The translations under genes were made by a program, and so were the position numbers. From contig DAOUUR010000137.1 in assembly GCA_030668045.1 (NCBI GenBank), positions 1 through 6,690 of the forward strand: a DNA stretch of 6,690 nucleotides. The letters are read 5' to 3'. Source of the DNA: a bacterium. Lineage in GTDB: Bacteria > Zixibacteria > MSB-5A5 > GN15 > FEB-12. Of this stretch, positions 1 to 5,899 are shown piece by piece (positions within the stretch are counted from its first letter, which is position 1; each line of letters opens with the position of its first letter). The notes below the pieces were generated by a model. It did not search any database, had not been told where the DNA came from, and saw only the letters and a list, made by a program, of their open reading frames with translations.

Positions 1-1
1 C

Positions 2-640
2 GTGACGCTCTACTACGGTGATCTGATCGCTGGGGTGATTTTATGTACTGCCGTTGGGGTTGCTGCCAATGAATGTGCCGCTTGGGATGGTTTCACCTGG
101 CAACCGCTTGGCTCGGGAATGGATGACTATCTCTGGTCCCTGACGGTCTACAACGGTGATCTGATCGCTGGCGGATTGTTCACGATTGCTGGCGGGATTG
201 AGGCTAATCGTATTGCCAGCTGGGATGGTTCGACATGGCAAAGGCTCGGTTTGGGGATGAGTAACATTGTTTCCTCCCTTACGGTCTACAACGGTGAGCT
301 AATCGCCGGGGGAGGTTTCACGACTGCCGGTGGCGTTGCTGCCAAGTATATTGCCGGCTGGGATGGCTCGACATGGCAACCGCTCGTCTCCGGGATGAAT
401 ACTATTATCCGCTCCCTGACGGTCTACAACGGTGATCTGATCGCCGGGGGGAGTTTCAGTACTGCCGGTGGGGTTGCAGCCAACTATATTGCCCTCTGGG
501 ATGGTTCGACATGGCAACCGCTCGGCTCAGGGATGAATTACTATGTTTTTTCCCTGACAGTCTACAACCGTAAGCTGATCGCCGGGGGATCGTTCACGAC
601 TGCCGGTGGCGCCGCTGCCAATTATATTGCCCGCTGGGAT
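2..640 (+). repeat. In-frame tandem repeat, 138-bp unit, 4.6 copies
   Basis: Units begin at 2, 140, 278, 416 and 554, exactly 138 bp apart with no indels. The last copy stops at the WD codons near 640 and gives way to the dockerin-like region. Units 2-5 share long identical stretches, such as the block around ggtctacaacggtgatctg and the block encoding WDGSTWQ. Unit 1 is the most divergent. Each unit encodes 46 residues. Variation concentrates in the last six or so residues before the next LTVYN (for example DDYLWS, SNIVSS, NTIIRS, NYYVFS), as expected for a loop joining propeller blades. Confidence 0.9.
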
Positions 641-886
641 AAGCCATGCTGCATTGATATCCGCGGCAACGCCAACGGCGACGAAGGCGAGTACATAAAC
701 ATATCCGATGTTACATATCTGGTTGAATACCTGTTCGGCGTACCATTGGGACCCGAGCCACCGTGCCCGGAAGAGGGCAATGCTAACGGTGATATTGACG
801 AGTTCATAAATATCTCGGACATTACTTATCTGGTTGACTATCTCTTCGGCGTTCCCCTCGGCCCGCCACCACCGGCCTGCCCGTAG
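2..886 (+). CDS. Secreted beta-propeller-like repeat protein with C-terminal dockerin-like pair (5' partial)
   Basis: The reading frame is open from the window edge to a TAG at 884-886 and gives 294 residues. The GTG at position 2 is almost certainly an internal valine: it aligns with the first residue of the later repeat units, so the true start and any signal peptide lie upstream. Residues 1-213 are four full units and one shortened unit of 46 residues, each with the pattern LTVYNGDLIAGG, FTTAGG, a WDGSTWQ motif and LGSGM. Such units resemble the beta-propeller repeats of large extracellular proteins (Kelch/Rax2-like). Residues 222-294 are two 37-residue dockerin-like segments (GNANGD, ISDVTYLVEYLFG, proline/cysteine linker). 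The protein is inferred to be exported and to act at the cell surface, perhaps in attachment or protein-protein contact. The ligand and exact function are unknown. No sortase or Por-type sorting domain is seen at the C-terminus. Confidence 0.85.
   Translation: MTLYYGDLIAGVILCTAVGVAANECAAWDGFTWQPLGSGMDDYLWSLTVYNGDLIAGGLFTIAGGIEANRIASWDGSTWQRLGLGMSNIVSSLTVYNGELIAGGGFTTAGGVAAKYIAGWDGSTWQPLVSGMNTIIRSLTVYNGDLIAGGSFSTAGGVAANYIALWDGSTWQPLGSGMNYYVFSLTVYNRKLIAGGSFTTAGGAAANYIARWDKPCCIDIRGNANGDEGEYINISDVTYLVEYLFGVPLGPEPPCPEEGNANGDIDEFINISDITYLVDYLFGVPLGPPPPACP
665..883 (+). other. Dockerin-like tandem domain with extended loops
   Basis: Two segments begin at codons 665 and 776 (residues 222 and 259), 111 bp apart. 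Each starts with GNANGD, continues to an INISD motif and then a helix-like TYLVEYLFG or TYLVDYLFG. Type I dockerins bind calcium with a 12-residue loop carrying ligands at positions 1, 3, 5, 9 and 12. Here the spacing from the first Asn to the last Asp is 14 residues in both copies (223-236 and 260-273), and Asn replaces the usual first Asp. The paired organisation argues for a dockerin or EF-hand-like fold. Whether it binds a cohesin cannot be told from this window. Confidence 0.7.
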
Positions 887-1097
887 TGTCCGGGGTCAGG
901 CGTATATCGGCAAGTTGATGATTGCCAAACGGTTGAGATAGGTTTTTTGGTCCCTATCAGCGGTTGCATTTTTCCGGCGATTTGGTTATCTTTGGGGCCG
1001 TTTAATTAAGCTATGTGTAAGTACGTTCGGGTAGGGGTTGAACCGGATCAATACCGATCTGACCCAGCCATCGACCCGGTAGAATAGGAGCATGAAA
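887..1097. other. Intergenic region upstream of the carboxypeptidase gene
   Basis: No gene is supported here. The stretch holds two small inverted repeats: GGCAA/TTGCC at 909-926 and GATAGG/CCTATC at 937-958. It also contains an AT-rich patch with the palindrome TTAATTAA at 1002-1009. Neither hairpin is followed directly by a T-run, so I do not call a terminator for the upstream gene. No convincing -35/-10 pair was found, although the AT-rich patch around 1000-1020 is a plausible place for a promoter. Confidence 0.5.
1086..1090 (+). promoter_or_regulatory. Ribosome binding site that decides the carboxypeptidase start
   Basis: AGGAG at 1086-1090 is a clear Shine-Dalgarno sequence. It leaves 7 nt before the ATG at 1098 but only 1 nt before the in-frame ATG at 1092. 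The 1098 start is therefore favoured. Confidence 0.75.
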
Positions 1098-2612
1098 ATG
1101 TCATCGCAGAAATCGTATGAAGAACTAAAAGAGCGATTCAAGAAAATTGCTCTCCTTGGTGGTACCGGCGCTCTCCTCGGTTGGGATGAGCGTACCTACA
1201 TGCCACGGGGCGGCGCAAAAGTACGGGCGGAACAACTGGCCCTCCTCTCCGGCATGATTCACGAACAAGTAACCGATCCCCGGGTTGGGGAACTGCTTTC
1301 GGAGCTGGAACAATCTGACCTTGTCAAAGATGCCGACTCAATCGACGCGGCCAATATCCGCGAAATTCGTCACTGGTACGACAAGAAGGTCAAGCTGCCC
1401 AAGGACCTGGTTGAAGAGGAAACCAAAGTTACCACCCTGGCTCAGGGTGAATGGGTGACGGCTCGGAAAAATAACGATTTCAAGTCATTCTTGCCGTGGC
1501 TGGAGAAGATTGTCGCGCTGAAATTGAAAGTTGCCGATGCCTACGGTTGGGAAGGTGAACCGTACAACGCCCTGCTCGACGATTACGAACCGGGTGCGAC
1601 GGTTAAGGATGTCGAAGCGACATTTGCCGGACTTCGTGACGATCTGGTCGTGTTGCTGGGCAAGATCAAAGGCGCTTCAAAAAAACCGGATGTCTCGATT
1701 GTTGAGCGCGACTACGATGTCAAGTTGCAGCGTATTTTTGGCGAAGCGGTAGCCGGTGCGATCGGTTACGATTTTGCCAATGGGCGCCTTGATATCACCA
1801 CTCATCCCTTCTGCACCACCATTGGCCCCGGTGACACGCGCATCACCACACGGTACAATCCGAAGCGGCTCAATGACGCTCTCTTCGGTACGATGCACGA
1901 GGCTGGTCATGGTCTCTACGAGATGGGAACAGAGAGCGAGAAGAATTTTGGAATGCCAGCCGGTGAGGCAGCGTCGCTCGGGATTCATGAATCTCAGAGT
2001 CGGATGTGGGAAAATCAGGTGGGACGTTCCAAATCATTCTGGAAGTACTTCTTCCCGCAAGCGCAACGGATATTCAGAGATTCTCTGGGAGATGTTAAGC
2101 TTGACGACTTCTACGCTGCGATTAACAACGTGCAGCCGTCATACATCCGGGTCGAAGCCGACGAGGCGACCTACAACCTTCATATCCTGCTCCGGTTTGA
2201 ACTGGAACGTGCCCTGTTGACCGGTGACCTGAAACCGGCCGATGCTGCCTCTGAGTGGAACAGTCGGTTTGAGAAGTATTTTGGTATCAAGGTTGACTGC
2301 CACGCCAATGGTTGCCTTCAGGATGTTCACTGGTCGGCTGGATTGATCGGATATTTCCCGACCTACACTCTGGGCAATCTCTACTCCGCTCAGTTCTTTG
2401 CTCAGGCGAAAAAAGAGATACCGAATCTGTACGATCAGTTTGAGAACGGCCAATTTTCTCCTCTGCGGGAGTGGCTGCGCGAAAAAATCCACCGTCATGG
2501 TGGTCGTTATCGTGCTACCGTTCTCGGAGAGAAAGTCACCGGCGAATCGCTTTCGCACAAACCGTTGATTGACTACATGACGGCCAAGTTCGGAGAAATA
2601 TACGGCTTCTAA
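1098..2612 (+). CDS. M32-family metallocarboxypeptidase (Taq carboxypeptidase type)
   Basis: This 504-residue protein is a zinc (or cobalt) dependent carboxypeptidase that removes C-terminal residues from peptides. It is probably cytoplasmic, as no signal peptide is visible. All hallmark M32 motifs are present, numbered from the Met at 1098: GWDERTYMP (28-36), HPF (236-238), DTRIT (246-250), the metal site HEAGH (267-271), HESQS with the third metal ligand Glu298, IRVEAD (350-355) and GCLQDVHW (405-412). The length is normal for the family (about 500) and no key residue is missing. The in-frame ATG at 1092 would add two residues but sits 1 nt from the ribosome binding site. The gene stands alone, with a 200-nt gap before it and a strong terminator after it. 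The likely role is peptide turnover or nutrient recycling. The natural substrate cannot be read from the sequence. Confidence 0.96.
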   Translation: MSSQKSYEELKERFKKIALLGGTGALLGWDERTYMPRGGAKVRAEQLALLSGMIHEQVTDPRVGELLSELEQSDLVKDADSIDAANIREIRHWYDKKVKLPKDLVEEETKVTTLAQGEWVTARKNNDFKSFLPWLEKIVALKLKVADAYGWEGEPYNALLDDYEPGATVKDVEATFAGLRDDLVVLLGKIKGASKKPDVSIVERDYDVKLQRIFGEAVAGAIGYDFANGRLDITTHPFCTTIGPGDTRITTRYNPKRLNDALFGTMHEAGHGLYEMGTESEKNFGMPAGEAASLGIHESQSRMWENQVGRSKSFWKYFFPQAQRIFRDSLGDVKLDDFYAAINNVQPSYIRVEADEATYNLHILLRFELERALLTGDLKPADAASEWNSRFEKYFGIKVDCHANGCLQDVHWSAGLIGYFPTYTLGNLYSAQFFAQAKKEIPNLYDQFENGQFSPLREWLREKIHRHGGRYRATVLGEKVTGESLSHKPLIDYMTAKFGEIYGF

Positions 2613-2638
2613 CGTCGAACCGGATAGAACCTGTTATG

Positions 2639-2667
2639 AGGTCGGCCGGTCTGCGGCCGACCTTTTT
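2639..2667 (+). terminator. Rho-independent terminator of the carboxypeptidase gene
   Basis: A perfect 10-bp GC-rich stem (2639-2648 pairing with 2654-2663) encloses a 5-nt loop, GTCTG, and runs into five T's at 2663-2667. It starts 27 nt after the stop codon at 2610-2612. The stem is symmetrical, but the T-run follows only on the + strand, so it acts in the direction of the carboxypeptidase gene and separates it from trkAH. Confidence 0.92.
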
Positions 2668-2670
2668 GTA

Positions 2671-2686
2671 TTGCCGACGGTGGCAA
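2671..2686. repeat. Small inverted repeat just after the terminator
   Basis: TTGCC (2671-2675) and GGCAA (2682-2686) are separated by 6 nt. It is short and could be chance. The same arms occur in opposite order at 909-926 (GGCAA/TTGCC), upstream of the carboxypeptidase gene. Confidence 0.3.
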
Positions 2687-2734
2687 ATCGACCGCTAAGC
2701 AGGCTGAAATATTTATTTGATTATGGTTTGTAAT

Positions 2735-2760
2735 CGGTCGAAATTAGATCGGTTTGACCG
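2735..2760. promoter_or_regulatory. Imperfect inverted repeat in the trkA leader (operator or RNA hairpin candidate)
   Basis: CGGTC-G-AAA at 2735-2743 pairs with TTTGACCG at 2753-2760. This gives eight base pairs with one bulged G and a 9-nt centre. It lies 43 nt upstream of the trkA ATG, a reasonable place for a regulator site or a leader hairpin. No known operator is recognised. Confidence 0.35.
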
Positions 2761-2782
2761 GTGGGCAAGACCTGCCGTTTCA

Positions 2783-2797
2783 CCTGATATGACAGGA
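2783..2797 (+). promoter_or_regulatory. trkA ribosome binding site, partly inside a small hairpin
   Basis: AGGA at 2794-2797 lies 5 nt before the ATG at 2803 and is the only Shine-Dalgarno candidate. CCTG (2783-2786) can pair with CAGG (2793-2796) across a 6-nt loop, which would cover most of the ribosome binding site. With only four base pairs, its regulatory meaning is uncertain. Confidence 0.45.
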
Positions 2798-2802
2798 CAG
2801 AT

Positions 2803-4173
2803 ATGCGAATAATAATTGTCGGCGGTGGTGTCGTTGGAATGAGTCTTGGCGATCACCTCCTGCGGGACAAACATCAGCTCTCTTTGATCGAGGTTGACTC
2901 GCTGCTGTGCGAACAACTTAGCGACAAACTCGACGCTCAAATTCTAAACGGCCCCGGTACCTCGCCAACGATTCTGAAGGAAGCTGGTCTGCCTGATGCC
3001 GACATGGTCCTGGCGGTCACGCCCAACGACGAGGTCAATATGTTGGTATGTGCTATTGCCGCTCAGTACGATGTCAAGCACCGGATAGCCCGTCTGCGCA
3101 GCTCGGAGTTTGCCGAGGGAAGCGACGTCATCGATCTGGCCAAGCTGGGGGTGACGTCGGTCATCTACCCGGAAAAAGTGCTGGCCGACCAGATAATGCA
3201 GTTTGTCGAGACACCCCATGCGATTGAGGCGGCCAATTTCGAGCAGGGCAGGATTCTTCTCCGTGGCTTCAAGGTTACCGAAGAGATGGAACTGGCCAAT
3301 AAGACACCACAGCAGATTCGCGAGGAGATTGCACCGGTTGTGGTACTGTTTTCGGCGCTGATCCGCAACGGCACCGGTGTCATTCCCGACGGGGCTACCG
3401 TTATTGAGCCGGGCGACACGCTCTACGCTCTTTTCCCGAGGGAATCACTGGATCGATTCCGCAAGCTTATTGGAATCGAGAAGAAAAACCGCAAGATCAT
3501 CATGACCGGAGATTCGTATTCTTCCATTGAACTGGCCAAGCTTCTGGATCAGACCGACTACCAGGTCACCTATGTCGATCCCAGCCTGGAGCATGCCAAC
3601 AAAGCGGCCGCCCTGCTGGAAAATATCGAAGTCCTCCACGGCACCTGTACCGAGCCGGACCTGCTCCGCGAGCTCAATGTCGATGCTGCATCGTTTTTCA
3701 TTGCCGTTTCCGACGAGGCCGACTACAACATGCTCTCGACTCTGCTGGCCAAAGCTGAAGGTGCCCACGAGGTGATCGCTATAACCACCGAAGATCTGCA
3801 CGACCATCTTTTCCACTCGATCGGGATCGATCATATCATCAACCCGCGCGTGACGACGGCCCGGGCAATTCTGGACATCATTTCACGCGGACATATCGGG
3901 GCAGTGGTTAAGCTCTCCGATGTTGACATCGAGGCGGTTCGGTTCAATGTTTCCGCCGACTGCGAGGTGGCCAATCAGAAAGTGCGCAAGATCGCCACAA
4001 AGCTTCGCCGCGGAACAATAATCGGCGTCATCGTACGTCAGGATCGGATGATTCTCCCCGATGGTGAGACAATTATCGAACCGGACGATCATGTGATCGT
4101 CATTACGCAGCATCGCAATTTGTCGATTGTCTCAAAACTGTTTAAGCCACGCCGTCTTTTCAAGCGGGGATAA
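2803..4173 (+). CDS. trkA: Trk potassium uptake regulator TrkA (tandem RCK protein)
   Basis: TrkA is the cytoplasmic NAD(H)/nucleotide-binding subunit that assembles under the TrkH channel and controls potassium flow. The 456-residue protein has the usual double layout and length (E. coli TrkA has 458): Rossmann domain 1 (about 1-125) with GGGVVG at 7-12 and the acidic residue Glu30 after strand 2, C-terminal regulatory domain 1 (about 140-222), Rossmann domain 2 (about 230-350) and regulatory domain 2 (about 365-450, with RRGTIIGVIVR). Domain 1 also keeps the TPNDEVNM segment, and domain 2 keeps SDEADYNM. The odd point is the glycine loop of domain 2, which reads GDSYSS (236-241) instead of GxGxxG, although Asp259 after strand 2 remains. 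Second-site nucleotide binding may be altered. trkH follows after 3 nt, so the two are surely co-transcribed and probably translationally coupled. Confidence 0.96.
   Translation: MRIIIVGGGVVGMSLGDHLLRDKHQLSLIEVDSLLCEQLSDKLDAQILNGPGTSPTILKEAGLPDADMVLAVTPNDEVNMLVCAIAAQYDVKHRIARLRSSEFAEGSDVIDLAKLGVTSVIYPEKVLADQIMQFVETPHAIEAANFEQGRILLRGFKVTEEMELANKTPQQIREEIAPVVVLFSALIRNGTGVIPDGATVIEPGDTLYALFPRESLDRFRKLIGIEKKNRKIIMTGDSYSSIELAKLLDQTDYQVTYVDPSLEHANKAAALLENIEVLHGTCTEPDLLRELNVDAASFFIAVSDEADYNMLSTLLAKAEGAHEVIAITTEDLHDHLFHSIGIDHIINPRVTTARAILDIISRGHIGAVVKLSDVDIEAVRFNVSADCEVANQKVRKIATKLRRGTIIGVIVRQDRMILPDGETIIEPDDHVIVITQHRNLSIVSKLFKPRRLFKRG
4166..4170 (+). promoter_or_regulatory. trkH ribosome binding site inside the end of trkA
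   Basis: GGGGA at 4166-4170 forms the last trkA codons before its TAA (4171-4173) and lies 6 nt before the trkH ATG at 4177. This layout suggests that ribosomes finishing trkA help start trkH. Confidence 0.55.
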
Positions 4174-4176
4174 CTG

Positions 4177-5775
4177 ATGCAGAAATCCGCCATCGGATAC
4201 GCCATCGGCAAGCTGCTCCAGGTGACCGGAATCCTAATGCTGGTTCCACTGGGCATCGCAGCATACGATTACCGCCATCTCAGCTATTCTCAGATGTTAT
4301 CTCTGCCGGAGTGTCTTGGTTTTTGTGTGGCAATCATATTCGCGCTGATTCTTGGGTCGGTAATGGCTCTGGTATGGCGCCGAGGGCGAAAGCTACAGGG
4401 CATCAAAGAAGGCTATGCGATTGTAACGCTCGGCTGGACGTCGCTGGCTTTTGTTGCGGCGATCCCATTTACGTTCTATTTCCTGGCTTCACCGCTGGAC
4501 GGAAGCGGCGGTCTGCTTCGAGCCTTCACCGATGCCTATTTCGAAGTTATGTCCGGCTTCACAACAACCGGAGCATCAATTCTGAGCAACGTCGAGGCCG
4601 TCCCTCGCTCGCTGCTTTTTCTCCGCGCCCTCACTCACTGGCTGGGCGGGATGGGTATTATAACCCTGGCGATTGCGATTTTCCCGGCAATGGGTGTCTC
4701 GGGCTACATGATGTTTCGAGGCGAAGTGCCGGGCCCATCCAAAGACAAACTCCAACCCCGACTGGCTCAGACCGCTTCGATCCTCTGGGGCGTTTATCTC
4801 CTTTTCACGGCGATTGAAACGGGCTTGCTGATGTTCGGTGGTATGAATCTCTTCGATGCTGTCTGCCATACCTTTGCCACTATGGCCACCGGTGGTTTTT
4901 CCACCCAGAACGGGTCGGTGGCAAGCTACAACTCCGATTTCATTGAGTGGGTCATAATCATCTTCATGTATCTTGCCGGTATCAACTTCCTGCTGCATTT
5001 CAAGGCTCTTCGGGGCGATCTGCATTCGCTGGTACGAAATAAGGAGTTCTCTTTTTATTCAGCGGTCGTGATCTCGACGATAATTGTCGTCACCGCCGTT
5101 CTCTATTTCAACGGTCCGGCTCCGATGGAAGAAGCAGCTTCCCATTACCGCGCCAGTGATTGGACAGCCCAACAGTTTTCCGAGCACTATGCCGAAGAAA
5201 GCGTCAAGGTAGAATCACTGAACGACAGTTTCCGCGTGGCAGCTTTTCAATCGCTGGCCATAATAACCACCACCGGTTTTGTCACGGCCGATTTTGATCT
5301 CTGGCCTGATTTCCTTCGGTTCGGTCTTCTGGTCTTGATGTTCTTCGGAGGGTGTGCCGGTTCGACCGGCGGCGGTATCAAAATGTTGCGTGTCATGGTC
5401 GTCACTCGAGTGGCCATGAACCAGCTTCGCAAACTGGCCCAACCAAGGCTGGTCCTTCCCATCAAGATCGGCTCAGAGACAATCGACGATCAACGCGTGA
5501 GTAGCATTGTCGCCTTTTTCCTTCTCTTCGTTTCGCTGTTTGTTCTCACCGCTGCCCTCATGACTCTGTTTGTCCCCGACCTGATGACGGCTATCTCCTG
5601 CTCAATTGCAACTATCGGTAATATTGGTCCGGGGCTGGCTGGGATTGGTGCGGTAGAAAACTATGGCTGGATACCGATTCCGGGCAAGTGGGTCCTGGTG
5701 TGGTCGATGTTGCTGGGACGGTTGGAGATTTTCACAGTACTCATAGTCATGCGGGTATCGGTCTGGCGGAAGTGA
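4177..5775 (+). CDS. trkH: Trk potassium transporter membrane subunit TrkH
   Basis: This 532-residue inner-membrane protein is the potassium-conducting subunit partnered with TrkA. It has two N-terminal membrane helices and then four M1-P-M2 repeats. The four selectivity-filter loops are visible: TTTGAS (129-134, Gly132), ATGGFS (237-242, Gly239), TTTGFV (364-369, Gly367) and TIGNIGPG (479-486, Gly481). The flexible intramembrane gating loop GGCAGSTGGGIK (391-402) and the conserved arginine of the last M2 helix (Arg515 in LLGRLEIFT) are intact, so the channel looks functional. Before the third pore loop lies a charged extracytoplasmic stretch of about 40 residues (312-351), longer than I recall in E. 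coli TrkH. The start is fixed by the 3-nt gap to trkA. No terminator hairpin is seen after the stop. Confidence 0.96.
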   Translation: MQKSAIGYAIGKLLQVTGILMLVPLGIAAYDYRHLSYSQMLSLPECLGFCVAIIFALILGSVMALVWRRGRKLQGIKEGYAIVTLGWTSLAFVAAIPFTFYFLASPLDGSGGLLRAFTDAYFEVMSGFTTTGASILSNVEAVPRSLLFLRALTHWLGGMGIITLAIAIFPAMGVSGYMMFRGEVPGPSKDKLQPRLAQTASILWGVYLLFTAIETGLLMFGGMNLFDAVCHTFATMATGGFSTQNGSVASYNSDFIEWVIIIFMYLAGINFLLHFKALRGDLHSLVRNKEFSFYSAVVISTIIVVTAVLYFNGPAPMEEAASHYRASDWTAQQFSEHYAEESVKVESLNDSFRVAAFQSLAIITTTGFVTADFDLWPDFLRFGLLVLMFFGGCAGSTGGGIKMLRVMVVTRVAMNQLRKLAQPRLVLPIKIGSETIDDQRVSSIVAFFLLFVSLFVLTAALMTLFVPDLMTAISCSIATIGNIGPGLAGIGAVENYGWIPIPGKWVLVWSMLLGRLEIFTVLIVMRVSVWRK

Positions 5776-5899
5776 AGAGTTTGACCCGATCTGGCCGGAG
5801 ATTTCTTGCGCCTTCGGTCGAATTCTTGAATCCTTCCCGACTGTGTCCGTATAAGAGTGAAGCCGGCGCTTTGGCCGATAGATAAGAAAAACTGTTTCT
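5776..5899. other. Gap between trkH and the phosphoesterase gene
   Basis: These 124 nt contain no supported gene. There is no hairpin with a T-run, so read-through from trkH is possible. A CGGC/GCCG 4-bp hairpin around 5863-5876 is too weak to call. Confidence 0.5.
5826..5855 (+). promoter_or_regulatory. Weak sigma70-type promoter candidate
   Basis: TTGAAT at 5826-5831 and TATAAG at 5850-5855 are 18 nt apart, matching the TTGACA and TATAAT consensus at four and five of six positions. It lies 44 nt before the phosphoesterase ATG. Chance matches of this quality are common, and promoter rules in this lineage are uncertain. Confidence 0.3.

Noticed and set aside
2..4. GTG as the start codon of the repeat protein
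   Set aside because: It aligns exactly with the first codon of each later 138-bp unit, so it is an internal codon and the gene continues upstream.
2..640. Direct repeats as a CRISPR array or mobile-element repeat
   Set aside because: The units are contiguous, 138 bp long, without spacers and in frame, and they encode a clear 46-residue protein repeat.
937..958. GATAGG/CCTATC hairpin as terminator of the repeat-protein gene
   Set aside because: The stem is only 6 bp, the loop is 10 nt, and the T-run lies in the loop instead of after the stem.
1677..1988. Antisense open frame across the carboxypeptidase active site
   Set aside because: It lies wholly inside a strongly conserved coding region on the other strand and shows no family motif or ribosome binding site worth naming.
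1756..2220. Long open frame overlapping the carboxypeptidase in another + frame
   Set aside because: It is a shadow of the M32 gene. Its translation is rich in Arg/Ser/Thr with no recognisable motif, while the M32 frame carries every family motif across this stretch.
2717..2747. Sigma70 promoter for trkA using TTGATT at 2717-2722
   Set aside because: No acceptable -10 element appears 16-19 nt downstream; the best matches there (gaaatt, aattag) are poor.
2668..2802. c-di-AMP (ydaO-type) riboswitch upstream of trkA
   Set aside because: The leader is short and I cannot recognise the conserved ydaO core or its pseudoknot, only small separate hairpins.
4576..5025. 149-residue antisense open frame inside trkH
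   Set aside because: It is a shadow of the pore-loop region, has polar low-information content and lacks any recognised domain.
5688..5885. Small + strand open frame filling the trkH-phosphoesterase gap
   Set aside because: It begins inside the conserved last helix of trkH in the wrong frame and has no motif or ribosome binding site.
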